From Amblyomma americanum (Eukaryota; Arthropoda; Arachnida; Ixodida; Ixodidae), in the NCBI RefSeq assembly GCF_052857255.1, contig NC_135500.1, positions 54,647,272 to 54,711,271 on the forward strand: a stretch of DNA of 64,000 bases, written 5' to 3'. The notes beneath the pieces are model-generated. The model worked only from the letters and a program-made list of their open reading frames with translations. It ran no database searches and was not told the DNA's origin. This document shows positions 1 to 12,265 of the stretch, piece by piece. Each line of letters opens with the position of its first letter. Position 1 is the first letter of the stretch. A program made the translations under genes and the position numbers.

Positions 1-1030
1 AAACGCATTGAAATTACCTAGACAATAAATAGGCAAATAAAAGGCATTCTACAGGAATTGAGGAGAGAAATTGGCAGTCAATAAGTGTTTAAATTTTACT
101 TAGTTGTTTTCATTGACAATACCGTCAGGGAGTACATTCCACTCGGATATAACAGTTGGCAAAAATGAATTATTGAAAGCTTTAGTGGTACCATGAATAC
201 GCTGCACACTGTTGAAATTAAACAAACGTCGGGAGGATCTCAAGGGGGGAAGAATAAGGCTCTCACGTAATTGCGGGAAATTATAATAAAGTTTGTGAAA
301 AAGGCAAAGTCTTGCTATCTTACGTCGTGATGACAGTGGGGTTAGACCAATGGAAGATTGGATATTAGTAACGCTCAGCCGAGAATCATATTTGGATATG
401 TTATTAAACGAGCAGCTCGGTTTTGGACTCCTTCTAACGCCTGGATTTGGTATTCTTGAGGGGGGTTCCAAATAGTCGATGCATATTCATGTTTGGTACG
501 GATAAATGTTTCATATGCGATTAGTCTAACCGTGGGCGGAGAAAATGTGAGAGATCGTCTAATGAAGCCTAGTGATTTGGAAACGCGTGCAGCAAGTGAC
601 TTGATGTGCTTTGACCAGTGCAGATTACTTGTTATTTCGATGCCAAGATACTTGTAAGATTCAACTTGCGATATCACGGTCGAGTTTAGCGAATATGAGT
701 AGAGCAAGTTAGATCGTTTCCGGGACACGTGCATAAACTTACATTTAGCCACATTGAACTTCATGAGCCAGGTAGAGCACCAGTTTTGGATTAAGCTTAA
801 GTCATCCTGCAGCAGAGACTGATCACTATTAGAACAAATACCACGGTAGGGAACACAATCATCTGCGAAACGAATGGATGACGAAATTCCAGCGGGAAGG
901 TTATTAATAAAGATTAAAAACAGAAGCGGGCCAAGAACTGATCCCTGAGGGACTCCAGAGGTAACATTTGTAGCGGCGGCAGGATGACTATCAATGACGG
1001 TGTATTGCGAACGATTAGTTAAAAATCAGA
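1..1030 (-). pseudogene. 3' part of a CR1/L2-type LINE ORF2 (reverse transcriptase)
   Basis: Read on the minus strand, the stretch from about 1020 down to 100 encodes the second half of a LINE reverse transcriptase. Seen directly: [16 protein letters not shown] just below 960, FADDC near 870, then two overlapping ORFs (764-375 and 471-100) with SYKYLGIEI, a thumb region and the C-terminal NRAAR and SEWNVLP motifs typical of CR1/L2-group ORF2 tails. The ORF ends at a TAA at 102-100. A frameshift separates the two ORFs near 400. No endonuclease or N-terminal RT is present, so the copy is 5'-truncated near 1030. The 3' tail lies at or beyond the window edge. It is an inactive fossil. Confidence 0.8.
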
Positions 1031-1340
1031 TGGGCAAATAAATTTTGGGAGTAGCTTGCGTAGATGAGGAGCTGATTTAGGAGACGCTTTGTTCCTACTG
1101 TGGGCTTGGTTAGGCTGATGGTGGAAGTGATGAATGGGAATGGAAAGGTATAGTAGCTGTCTCACTTCCTTGGGGGCTGTCGACCTGTGTTCTGAGTGAA
1201 GGAATGAAGCACTGGTTTAAAGGAGGGAGCGAGAAATAGTTGCTATAGTTTAGGGCTTTGGATTAATTTCTACTTCCTGGGGTTTTTCAACATGGTGGGA
1301 CATCATACAGTACACTGGCATATTTTTCATTTGTCTCCAG
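1031..1340. other. Unassigned spacer
   Basis: About 300 bases between the minus-strand LINE and the RTE insertion. I see no convincing ORF, RNA gene or repeat boundary here. Confidence 0.4.
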
Positions 1341-1347
1341 TGAAGTG

Positions 1348-3514
1348 TGACCAGATGCATACATTAAGAGACAAGGAGGGCAATGTCATTAGCAATATGG
1401 ATAAGATAGCTGAAGTAGCTGAAGAGCTCTGCAAAAATCTATACAGTAGCCAATGTAATCAGAATGTTAATGAGAGAGACAGTAGCGCACAGCAATATGT
1501 CATTCTGCCAGTAACAAAAGAGGAAATAAAGTCATAGGAGCATTGAAAACGGGAAAAGCAGCTGGTGAGAATCGGGTAGCAGCAGATCTGTTGAAGTACG
1601 GAGGGGAAGTTGTGCTAGAAAAACTAGCCACCCTGTATACGCATTGCCTTACGACCTCGGCTCTACCAGAAGTTTCGAAGACCGCAAACATTATCTTAAT
1701 TCATAAGAAAGGAGACGCCAAGAACATAAAAAAAATTAGAGACCAATCAGCTTACTGTCTGTTGCCTACAAGGTGTTTACTAAGGTAATCGCTAATAGAA
1801 TCATGGCAACCTTAGACTTCAATAAACCAAATGATCAGGCTGGCTTTCTTAAAGGATATTCCACAATAGATCATATTCATACTATCAGTCAGTGATAGAG
1901 AAATGCGCAGAATGTTACCAACCCCTATGTGTAGCCTTTGTTGATTTTGAGAAAGAATTTGCCTCAGTGGAAACCTCGGCAGCCATGCAGGCATTGCGGA
2001 ATCAAGGTATCGAAGAGCGTTATGTGAAAATAATGGAAGATGTCTATAGCAACTGCATATCTACCATAGTCTTCCATAACGTCAGCAATAAAATTCATAT
2101 AAGGAAGGGCATCAGGCAGGGAGACGCGAGCTCACCAAAGCTATTCACCGCCTTTTTACAGGGTGTATTCCGTGGCCTGAATTGGCAACAGTTAGGAAGA
2201 AGGGTTAATGGAGGACATCTAAATAATCTGCAATTCACTCATGGCATTGTCTTGCTGAGTCACTCAGTAGATGAATTGCAAAACATGATCAATGAGTTAG
2301 ACAGGCAGAGCAGAACGGTGGGTCTAAAAATTAGCATGCGGAAAACCTAAGTAATGTTCACAGTATAGCAAGGGAACCGCAGTTCACATTTGGTAGTGAG
2401 GTGCTGGAAGTGGTAAAGGAATATGTCTACTCAGGGCATGTTGTGACCACTGATCCGGATCATGGGAGGAAGTAACTAGAAGAATAAGCAGGTTCTCCCA
2501 GATTATGAATAGTAGTTTACCAATATCCCTCAAGTGGAAAGTATACAACAGCTGTATATTACCAGTACTCACCTGCGGAGCAGAAACATGGAGGCTAACG
2601 AAAAGGGTTCAGCTCAAGTTGAGGACAGTGCAGTGAGCTATGGAAAGAAAAATGATAGGTGCAACGATAAAGGAGTATAGACACCTAATATTGGCGGCAT
2701 GTTTTTTCTTTACAGTGGTGCGGAAAACACTACTTTGCATGAATTGCTACGTGATATTCGCCTACGACAGCTAAATAATTTATAATCTAATTTTTTCCGT
2801 CGCGCTGTTTTTGTTTCGGTTTCAACAGCCGACCAGTGGCTGTGACGCCAAAGAGTGCTTTTGCGTCACGGGAGTCATCTAAAACGTCCATATAATCTCT
2901 GCTTCATTTTTTTAATTTACTGCAGTGCAAAAGCCAGCCCTCCTCAAGAGCCGGATTGACAACGAATGTGGGAGTGCCGATTATATTGCAGTTATTTTGT
3001 CTCGCGTGACCTGTAAGCAGATGTTGACATCACTAGCCTCATTCGGCTGCTGAAACAGATACCGAAACAGCATGAGAAATAAATGTGATTATAAATTATT
3101 TAGCAGTCGTAGGAGAATACCATGTGGCAATGCATGTATAACTCCTTCTGCATCATTACAAACAAAAAAACACGCTCCCAAAAGTTAGGTGTCTATATTC
3201 CTTTAAGAGACCTGAAGCGGGCAGAGTGGGTGAGCGAACGAACACGAGTTAATGACATTCTAGTCAAATCAAGAGGAAGAAATGGGCTTGGACCGGGCAT
3301 ATATTGTGAAGGCAAGTTAACCGCTGGTCCTCAAGGGTAACAGGTGGATTCCTAGAGCAGGCAAGCGTAGCAGGGGCGGTAGAAAGCTAGCTGGGTGGAT
3401 GTATGTAATTAAGAAGTTTCTGGGCATAGGCTGGGAACAGCAGGCAAAGGATAGGGTTAATTGGGGAGACACGACCTATGCCCTGCAGTGACGTAATCAG
3501 GCTGATGATGATGA
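1348..3514 (+). mobile_element. 5'-truncated RTE-type LINE with (GAT)n tail
   Basis: A plus-strand RTE-family LINE fragment in several frames. It resembles the copy at 60287-63473. Recognisable pieces are the region after the endonuclease (QMHTLRDKEGNV near 1355), the RT core at 1892-2350 (VDFEKEF where VDFEKAFDS-like is expected, GIRQGDASSPKLF, and FTHGIVLLSHS where FADD is expected) and the C-terminal RAEWV motif near 3220. The catalytic FADD box is destroyed. The 3' end is a GATGATGATGAT run at 3503-3516, the simple-repeat tail typical of RTE elements. TGAAGTG occurs at 1341-1347 and again at 3515-3521, a 7-bp target duplication that fixes both ends. A MITE interrupts it at 2670-3203. Confidence 0.85.
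2670..3203. mobile_element. MITE with ~20-bp TIRs and TA target duplication, inside the RTE
   Basis: A 534-bp insertion splits the RTE near its C-terminal coding region. Left end AAGGAGTATAGACACCTAA (2670-2688) pairs with the reverse complement of the right end at 3185-3203, with one mismatch. TA flanks both sides (2668-2669 and 3204-3205). A second, longer inner inverted repeat pairs about 2738-2790 with 3088-3146: both contain GCTAAATAATTTATAATC in opposite orientation. There is no transposase ORF. TA duplication and short TIRs fit a non-autonomous Tc1/mariner-superfamily element. Confidence 0.85.
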
Positions 3515-3521
3515 TGAAGTG

Positions 3522-3850
3522 GGACCACAGTGGCTGAATTTCGATCCTGCGCCCTCATGCTCATCACCATTTTAAGAATCTCTTGGGCAATCTGTAGTAA
3601 TTTGATCTTTAGTTGAATCTCTCCTAGCTGCATTACTGCAGTTTTTTTGTTTCTGCATTGTCTTGTATGTGTGGCATTTTTTAGTCTGCTGTTTGAACCT
3701 GACCCGTGTTGTGTTTGCAGTTTCTTTAAAGCATTGTATATAATTCTACAGTTCTGCTCTTTCAAAGTTTTGATGCTCTTTGATGCTGTTTTTGAATGTC
3801 CAGATAAATCATGATTTTAATTTACTTGAATGGATTGTTGACGCAGCAAA
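3522..3850. other. Unassigned spacer upstream of candidate exon 1
   Basis: About 330 bases between the RTE and the candidate first exon. Nothing recognised; it could hold the 5' UTR or promoter of the candidate LRR gene, but I see no clear TATA or initiator. Confidence 0.3.
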
Positions 3851-4009
3851 ATGGCTGGCACCAAATGGAAATCCGTCACGGAATATGCAGCCTACTTGGC
3901 CAGTGTTGACCAACAGCTGCCCGCAGCCAATCTGCTGGCCAGGCAACGGCATGCACTCCGTTCGCCATCCACCAACACCCGCTTCAGGCTGCCACTGAAC
4001 TGCACTGTC
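3851..4009 (+). CDS. Candidate first coding exon of a leucine-rich-repeat host gene
   Basis: An ATG in good context (GCAAAATGGCTG) opens a 53-codon frame starting MAGTKWKSVTEYAAYLAS and ending at a GTAAGG donor (4010). The exon is exactly 159 nt, so it ends in phase 0, as do the candidate exons at 12053-12265 and 18916. All three lie on one strand, separated by introns full of transposons. I do not recognise this N-terminal segment. The link to the LRR exons is inferred only from strand, phase and splice-site quality. The frame stays open past the donor to 4210, so a retained-intron or unrelated ORF reading is possible. Confidence 0.4.
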
Positions 4010-6300
4010 GTAAGGCATTCCAAAACTATTGCAATGTATTACTGCACGGGGGCTGGCATTTCTGGCTTTGTGGATGTTGAGGATCTGTGCATTACCTTGT
4101 CCCCATGTTCTGAAATCTGTTCGGAAATGAATGGAGAGACATTATTAATTCCGATGCCTGGTCACCACCATCTTACTTTGCTGGTGGTGCCCCGTATGAG
4201 CCAAGCCTAAAAGCCAGCACCGGTGCCATCTTGTGCTGTGTCTACGGAGGTGATGCAGCGGCTACTGTGCGGTGCTTGCGAACGCTGCCTAGCAGCTTGG
4301 TGTTTTGCGGTGCTTTTAAATTGAGAATATGGCTGGTTTTGTTTAAACGAGGCAACAAACTACATAATCCAAGTAAGAGATTGTCAGTGCTGCATGGCAG
4401 AAGCGGCTTTAAACAGCAGCAGTGGCCAGGTAAAGGCAAAGGGCCGCGCTCCGCTTACTACCAAGGTGTATATGTTTTACCTTTTGTGGAGCCCGTATTT
4501 CAAGTTATGAATTCCAACTGCGCACGCAAGCGACGTACGAAGCGCATGCGGAGCTACTGATTACGAGTTGCAGGCATACTACGGCTCACCGCAGTGCAGC
4601 TGCATCGTGCACTGATCATCACACAGTGCGGCCTGTTTCATGCACGTTTCTCCCGAGGGTACCCATCAGGACTTAATAGTGAGTTAACGTCATGTTTCAC
4701 GAAGGAATTTGAAGTTAAGTAGGTCAATTCGCATGCGTATCATTTACTGTTGCTCTTGAGGTTCGCTGTCTTGTCCTGGTAGCTGTAAACTCATATGTAG
4801 TGCTTCTTGCCTCCTGGGCTATGTATAGCATTGGTCTGCTGAATTGCCTCTTCCATCTCAATTGGTACTGAACGTGCGTTCATGGGCATTTTCGCATCTT
4901 GTCCTGATCGAAGTTGGTGATCGTTCTGAGCGGTAGCTGCAGGAAGCCTCTTATTTATTGGACACTGATGAGAAATGAGCAGTTGGATTGGGCATCAAAG
5001 TAAGGTTACGAACATTTGAGTGTATTGTGGGAACAATCACTAGGGCAGAGATGTTGTATTGTCTAGAAAATTATTGCTATATTCTCTGCATGATCCTCTT
5101 TAATTACTTTTTTCCAAATAGCTCATCATACACACATCCGCTGGAAGTCATCGAATTGGTAGACAATGTTAGGTAGTGGCCAGCAGTTTGCAGTGCCCAT
5201 CAACCTACGGAGTTCACGGTTGAGGGCCAACCAACAATGCATTACAGTCTTGATGTGGCATCGCAATAATACGACTGATCAGCAGGTCATATTTATTGCA
5301 ATCCAGAGGTAATTTTACACCCGCTATTATGACATTGTCTCAGCAATTTCATGGTGACCAAAACAATTTGTTGACCAATGCGCGACGCGATAAAATCGGA
5401 AAAATCACATGTCCTGCACTTTTATCCCATGCTCACCATCTGTACCGGACTTCCTTCCGTGTGCCTACCATCCACGAAATGGGTTGAACATATCCGAGAG
5501 TTTGTAATTGGTACGAAGGCTTCTCCGTCTTCATAAAAAGTTTACTGACAATTTAATTCCATGTCGGTGGGAAAGTGGCATAGCAGAAATATGTTGCAAC
5601 TGCACTGGGACTGTCCTTGCATGCTTCCAGAATGCGCTGTCGGCGATTCGCTTCCTATTTCTTGGTTTACTTGTGTAGCCCATCATCACACAGTGTTGTT
5701 CCGATGGCCCTGCAACCGTGAATAGCATTGATAAAGGGATACGAATCTTTGAAACGGAAAAAGTCTTGCGAAAAATGTTGCTCTGCAATGCATAAAGCCC
5801 GTGACTATAGACCCCACTCGAGACACCAAGGGTGTAGATAGTATTTCCCTCCTTCCCAGTTTGCCTTCAGTAAAATGGCGTATACTCCGTCTCACAAGCT
5901 GTTTGCAGCACTGTCAAAAGTAGAGCTCTCTTGTCCAATCAGGGCTGCAGAAGCACAGCAAATAGTCCCTCAAATATTTGAGCAGTCAAGGGGTATTTTT
6001 TATACTGTCAAAACAGATATTTTTAAAACATTGTTTGTACTGAAATTCTTAACGTATATAGAACGTTTCAATCAGTTGTGAAATTCATGGACAAAAGTTG
6101 CATGGGCACAGCTCTGCGGAGTCCCGTTGCAAAGTGGTGATGCACTCTCTTTTGGCAACGTGGCGTTGCCCGAGTTGGTTGTGTCACCCGTGTCCCCTTT
6201 GTGTCATCCATTGAATGTGCAGCAGTTTTCCCAATCTGGAAAAGCAGTTAGCTTTAAACATTATTGAAGCGCTTCGGCGTCAAGTGTGGGGGCAGTTGAA
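4010..6300. other. Non-coding stretch, nothing recognised
   Basis: About 2.3 kb with only short unremarkable ORFs on both strands. I see no transposase, RT, SINE or RNA gene. If the LRR gene model is right, this is the first part of its first intron. Confidence 0.4.
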
Positions 6301-6302
6301 AT

Positions 6303-7061
6303 TTGAACTCGATCATCGAGAGGACTGCACAATTCGCCCAGGTGAGTGAGGAGCGAATGCTCTACCAGTGGACAGCGCAGACCGAGAAGGCGGGCAGAAA
6401 GAAGCGTTCTTGTGGAAAAGGCCGCGAGTGGACGAAGAAGCCGGACGATTTTGAGTTGAGCATGTTGCGAAGGGTGGTGCACAACTTCTTTCAGGGAGCG
6501 GAGTGCCAACTGTCGCCAAGGCAGTGCAGCGTTTCAAAGAGCATGACATGCTACCAACCGCAACATATCATATCATACCATATCAACCTGTCACGCAGGA
6601 TGAAGTGCCATGCATGAGCAGTCTCAAAAAGGACATACAGGCTTGGCTAGCCAGAAAAGGTGTAGCATGGAGCAGCGATATGGTGAAGGTGGAGCTCATG
6701 AAGCTTATCGATAGCGTAAACGCATGCGGGGACCGCTCCCATGTGGACTGCATTGCTGCAGCTGCTGATCACCTCACTGTGCACCTGTCACACTGCCATT
6801 TCCAACTGAATAATATATAGCTTATCTGGAGCAACGTCAAGGGTATCTTGGCAAATGCAAGTGAGACATTTAAGCTCCAAGACTTGGAGCCTGTAGATTG
6901 GCAAGGCATCATGCAAGTAACTGATGACAAGTGGAAGAGCTGTGTGGAGCATGCTCTCATAAAGGAACATGCAATGGGAAACCTGTGCCACATCATCGAC
7001 AATATTGTTGACCAATGTCCTGCTATTGTAATCAACCTGGAGGACACAACAACCACCTGTG
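6303..7061 (+). pseudogene. Tc1/mariner (IS630-type, DDE_3) transposase fossil
   Basis: Broken plus-strand pieces resemble a family of Tc1-like DDE transposases common in arthropod genomes. From 6303 an N-terminal DNA-binding-like part ends with a DDFELSMLRRVVHNFFQG segment. After a frameshift near 6500 comes VPTVAKAVQRF. The C-terminal catalytic part begins near 6634 with a KKDIQAWLARKG segment and contains QLNNIELIWSNVKG where family members have ELNPIE-W-VKG; a TAG lies inside this motif at 6818. The middle catalytic aspartates are missing, implying an internal deletion. The C terminus is cut by the hAT insertion at 7069. Assignment is from remembered family motifs. Confidence 0.65.
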
Positions 7062-7068
7062 CTGTTTG

Positions 7069-9843
7069 TACGGGTGTGCGAATACTCGAGTACCAATCGA
7101 ACAGAAAATTTTCGAATTATTCAATTCGCTTATAGAATACCTATTATTCGGGTAACTGAATATTCGGCATTCGGGTGACCACGCGATGCGAGATCTGTCA
7201 TCCCTCCTCCTCAAAGTCCACCATTGCAGCCTGTGATTTTCTGATCGTGCAACGCACATTTTAATTTACAGCGGCCGCACATCAGGCGGAAATAAATTCT
7301 CAATAGCACTAACCTAATAGCACTCGTGACTCAACCGAATCATGAACAGCCGAAAAACAATCCACCACTTCACGCGGCTGGTACATCGCTAGCGCGACAG
7401 GCCACGAGCGACAGCAACCACAGCACAACACAAGCCATGGTATGTGTGCACCTTTAAAGACTATCTATCCCGCTGTCGACACGCACGGAACTGATCTTCC
7501 TGTGAAATTTTGTGGTGAACACCGGTACGCCGGCCTGCGAGGTCACTATTAGCGACCACGAAAAGAGCAGCGTCTACTATTATTCATCATTTAGGTCACG
7601 GGCCATCCTACTCCAATAAAGATTCATTCTTTCATAAGGCAGACAATTATGTTGAATGTTTAGTTTTCAGAAGAGACAGAAGCATGCTGCATCTAGGAAA
7701 CAACGACACAACTGAATAAAAAGAATAATGAATGTACGCAGCATTACAAGTCGGGTGCAAGAAGTTTCCCACTCCTGGTTGTACACGCACCCACGCTGCC
7801 GCGCTGTCTGCGCTCCACAGTTTCATGTCTCTGTAGTTCTGTTTTCTGCGTCTCCGCTCTGTTTGGTTCAGGTCTGCGGACCAAATGCGCAAAAGGATTG
7901 TATCGGTTTGTGTGCAGTGCGTTTCAGCAACATGGCTGATCACACGAAAAGGGCGATCTGGAAACATTTCAGCAAGGATAATTTGCAGGAAGCGGCATGC
8001 AAGAGTTGCAACGCGAAACTTCAGACGCCGTCGGGCACAACGACACCGCTGGCGAACCACCTAAGGAACAAACATTACCCTTTGCACAGCGCGTTTTTGG
8101 TGGAAAGTGGGAAGCGAACAAGTTTCGGCAGCGTATCGCAGCCTTCTATCAAATTTATGTTTGACACGGCCAAGGAATTGTCGCAGCGCGGAAGGCAAGA
8201 AATCACGACGCGGATTGTGTGGATGTTGGTACTCGACCTGCAGCCATAATTCTTTGTTGAAAGCCGAGGCTTCAAGGAGTTAATGCATGACGTGGAGCCA
8301 CTGTACAAGGTCCCCTCTCGGACAACTTTTTCAAGAACAATCGTCCCCGACATGTACAGGTTCACTCTAATGGCTGCCAAGCGTTGAATTCACGCTGACC
8401 TGTAGGAAGGTGTAAAGTATTTTTCGTTCACCAGTGACATGTGGATGTCGAGGTCCAACCAGAGCTACATTAGTCTCATATGTCATTACTTGACCTCGAA
8501 CTTCGAAATCCTGGCATTCACGTTGGGCAACCAGCACGTGATTGACAGTCACACTGCATGCAACATGTTAGCACACCTGTTAGCAATGACGAGTGAATGA
8601 GATCTCCCACTACAAAAGGTACCTCTTTTTTTGTGACTGACAGTGCTCGAAATTTCCCCACAGGTCTTCGGGACTTTCAGTGTACCCCTATGCAGTGCTT
8701 GGGCCATACATTGCAATTGGCCATCAAGGATGCCAAGGATGAAACCGCGGGAGTGCCTGCCATTCTTAAGAAATGCCGTGCAATAGTGGGCCAGTACAAG
8801 CACAGTGCCCAAGCTGCAGCAAGACTAAAGGACTGCCAGCGGCGGATGGAGCTACCCCTGCTGGAGCTCATCCAGAATGTAGACACCAGGCGGAATAGCG
8901 AGCATGACATGCTGTCAAGTCTTCTTCACCTTAAGGAGGCAGCTTGCCTTGAACTCGCTACGTCTGAGAGAGTGGCATTCAACTTGACACCACAGGAATG
9001 GAAACGGCGGCTGGACTGGTCAAAGCCCTTCAGCCAATTGCATCAGCAACAAAAATCCTGAATGGGCAGAAGGATGCAACCTGTCTTCAGTGATACCATT
9101 CCTTTACGGAACGCACATGATGCTAAAGGACTGTGCTGCAGTGGATGTGACTCGTCAGTGTTCGCAAAAAATTCACAAAAAAGTGTGAAGGCAAGATTTC
9201 CTAGCCACAATGAGCAAACATAGCACATCATGGCAACGGCATGTGACCCACAATTCAAAAATGTCTTCTGTACTGAAGCTTTACAAGAATCAAGGCTTCT
9301 TGAACTTGCATAGAGTGAGCTGCAGAGCTCGTCAACCCCACCACCCTGTGACTGTGCTGAGCTCTCAACATCTACAGCACAAAAGCTGCGTAGTGCCAGC
9401 ATATGGGACAATATCGACAAACTTGCAATGTCATCTGGTAAGAGACAACCGTGAACCAGGTAACATTGATGCATTTCAGCGGCACCTTCGAGAGCCAGTT
9501 TGCAGCGGGGATGGAGACCCTTTTGCGTACTAGAGGAGAACAGGCAAGCAGAACATTCCCGGTCTGTACAGAATGGCCATGAAATACCTGGCTATACCAG
9601 CAACGGAAGTTCCAAGTGAAAAACTATTTTCTACAGCTGGCAGCATTGTCAGTCCAGGTGAGAAAAGCTGTGGCCGGATCACGTGCAGCAGCTGCTTTTT
9701 TTTTGCATGAGAACTTATAAATTATAAGCATTTCAGCACATGTTTGAATAAATATGTTACTATTCGATTCAATATTCGGGTTTTTTCTTGATTTGATTCG
9801 ATATTCGATTCGAGAGGTACTATTCGATATTCGCAAACCCCTA
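7069..9843 (+). mobile_element. hAT DNA transposon, near full length
   Basis: The ends are terminal inverted repeats built on a TGCGAATA core: left TACGGGTGTGCGAATACTCG at 7069-7088, and right-end reverse complement TAGGGGTTTGCGAATATCG from 9843 inward. AT-rich ATTCG-type subterminal repeats lie inside both ends. CTGTTTG (7062-7068) on the left and CTGATTTG (9844-9851) on the right are a plausible 8-bp hAT target duplication with one base lost. The 2.8-kb unit encloses a BED-finger hAT transposase. It lies at the 3' end of the Tc1-like fossil, so it is the younger of the two. Confidence 0.8.
7931..9722 (+). pseudogene. hAT transposase (BED zinc finger, ZBED-like), inactivated
   Basis: The protein starts MADHTKRAIWKHFSK at 7931 and has a BED finger: a C-x2-C pair (CKSCN) followed by an H-x4-H pair (HLRNKH), about residues 15-45. 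After a TAA at 8247 the same frame continues with the catalytic-domain segments TSDMWMS (near 8440), VTDSARN (near 8634), the CLGHTLQLA box (near 8700) and an RRNSEHDML segment where hAT proteins usually have RWNS. The C-terminal dimerisation region is present near 9585-9715 (YLAIPATEVPSEKLFSTAGS). Several stops and at least one frameshift near 9060 make it inactive. Typical hAT transposases are 600-700 residues, which fits the spread. Confidence 0.85.
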
Positions 9844-9851
9844 CTGATTTG

Positions 9852-12052
9852 AGGTGTGTTGAGAAAGATTAGATGTTAACCTCTATACCGGGCTAACGTG
9901 GTTCATTACTTGTGTGCGTAGAAGTTTGGATCGTTTAGTACTGACAGATTGACAGTAACGGAAATGAGAATGAGAACGTACAGTCCGAGCCCACATATCA
10001 CGGCCCCACTTAAGACGAACTTTCGCTCATAACGAACGAGACCTGAGCAACCATTCGTGCCTTTGCACGCGCATTCACAAGAGATGCCGCGTATCATGTA
10101 TTAAGAAAAAAAAAACATGCAGGGTTGCTCTACTTCGTGCGGACCGATGACACACATATTTTGTTTGATATATTTGGAGCATTAGGAAAAATCTACGTTC
10201 AGTTTCCAGACCCCAAAGAGAATATAGGGCGTGTATTATGGCTTTTAATGGTAGGGACGGACTTCGATCTGCTTATTTACACTGCTTATCTTTCATAGTG
10301 TGTACTAAATGTAGGCTAATCGCCAGCAATGGCGCAGGCCGGAGTGGCAAGTGCTGAAGCCGAGCGGCAAAGAATAAAGGTTCAGAATTCGCAAGTTTTG
10401 TGCTATCTCTGTATGTCCTAGCTCCGTATATCCTGCATGATATATATCTGAATTGTGTGATGAAGTATCCCGCATTGATAATGCAGAATAATATTAACAA
10501 TGAATGTCTTTACACATACATTGAGGTTGGTTGTGCTGGCACAGATAGCCGGAGAGAACATTCTAAACATCAGGAGCTGCAGCACGTGTCGGGAGAGGTG
10601 GGTTGAGAATGGTTTTAAAAAATTTGAAAAGTGTCTTTTTTTGTGCTTCATGTATATTCAATTATAGCATATGTATAATTCCCCATTGAATAAGGGAATT
10701 ATTCCTCATATATATTTTTTAAAAGAGAGTTGAGTTATCCTTCATGTTGTTATCTTTTAGTGAACTGCATCGCTTGTGTTACCATATAATTGTCGCTGTG
10801 CCTCATTTCCGTTTTGTGCACATGCATCGTTATCGTAATCAGGTAAAAGTGCATCGCTAAGGTTGACTGAACCTGCATGGTTTAGACTGCAGATAATTGG
10901 CTTTTTTTTTAATGTGTAGCCAGATTTCTTTTACATCGTGTTACCAGTGCGTTCCGTGAGCAAGGTTAATCAGATATGGTAATGACAAGGCTGTAGAAAG
11001 GCAGAGAAGAGTATAACTTGCGAGCAGTTTTTACTTTCTAGAAAACTAGTGTTTCTGATATGAAATCTCTGTGCCAAAGAACGAAAGGAAATGCTATGCA
11101 TTCCAGGGATCGCTAAGTATTAAGTGGGGACCAGTGCAATAAGGTGCACATGTTACGCCTTATTGAGCACTCTTACTGCAACTAAATTTTTTCCACAATT
11201 AAGCTGTACAGATATCTTTTCTTTGACAGCATGAATCATGGCCTGCTTATTTGTTGGCGTGCCAAAAAGATTTACATTCTGAGTTCACTTACTGGTACCG
11301 AGTATTCAGTTCTTAAAGCCTTGCATTCACAGTGCTCGTCCGAGGGAACTTACTGCCACTCTGTGCCAAAGTTTTTTGTGTATCTTTGGCTGTTCAGCAT
11401 GAACCAGCAAAAGGTGACGCTGCCTCATGGCATGCCCATATTATCTTGTGGGCCCCTTATATTTTGATAGCAGCAGAAATGATCATGGGGGGCTCAGTGC
11501 GCTCCTTGAGTTTGATATACCTCATTGGAGAAAATAAGCCCAATTACCATTATATCCCTGCTTGTAAATAGTTAAAGAATCGCAACTTAGTGAATCCATA
11601 AAACTTGTGCATGCCTACGTCCTCAGGCGTTCCAGCATTCTTATTTTCAAGTCAAGCTGCAATGCGCTGAAAACGCAACCGCACAGTAAACTTGCCAAGG
11701 CTCTTGCTATGCGATCGCCTGGTCCGCATGCGAAGGAAGAGTATGGTGACAGCGCCACGATCTTGCAGCAGTGGCAGACAGGGAGGGAGCACCCTCCGTG
11801 CAAAGGCCGTTCACAGTGTGCGCTGACGTTGCTCGGACTGCATACTTATTTATTTCTAAATTATAATACAGTGGGGAAGAAAGACTAACTGCACCTTTCC
11901 TCATAAGCAGTTTTCATTTCCCTTTGACTGGCACTCTTTTTCATGCTTTGTGCTGGATGCTTCAGTGCGCGTGGTAGAACACTGCAGCTATTAAGGCGGG
12001 GATGTGCCAGCCCTGTTCACGGCGCTTGCCAGTTCACCACGTCTGATTTCAG
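9852..12052. other. Non-coding stretch, nothing recognised
   Basis: About 2.2 kb with only short ORFs. No transposon domain, SINE or RNA gene was recognised. If the LRR gene model holds, it is the 3' part of its first intron. Bases just after 9851 may be the remaining 3' end of the Tc1-like element, but I could not find its TIR. Confidence 0.35.
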
Positions 12053-12265
12053 TCTTGGTCCAATCCGACTGCCACCTGTCCTGTGGTGCTGAATCTGTGG
12101 CCAGTGCTGAACGAGTATTTCCTCTACATGGGCATAAAGGTTTTTGAGGTTGCACCGGGTAGGCTGGCCCTCGACGCCTCCGAGCACAGGATAAAGTTGG
12201 ACAACAACCTGCACATCCAACCCACTTTGCTGCACTGCCTGCTGACCGGGCACCGCTGCGTTGAG
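12053..12265 (+). CDS. Candidate second exon of the leucine-rich-repeat host gene
   Basis: A 213-nt (71-codon, phase 0/0) open block lies between a TTTCAG acceptor (12047-12052) and a GTGCGT donor (12266). The protein reads as a compact domain with a conserved look (LWPVLNEYFLYMGIKVFEV then HIQPTLLHCLLTGHRCVE). An in-frame TGA lies just upstream of the acceptor, which supports splicing. The final leucine-rich turn resembles the lead-in to the LRR exon at 18916, which continues in the same phase. No homologue was identified by name. Confidence 0.5.
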
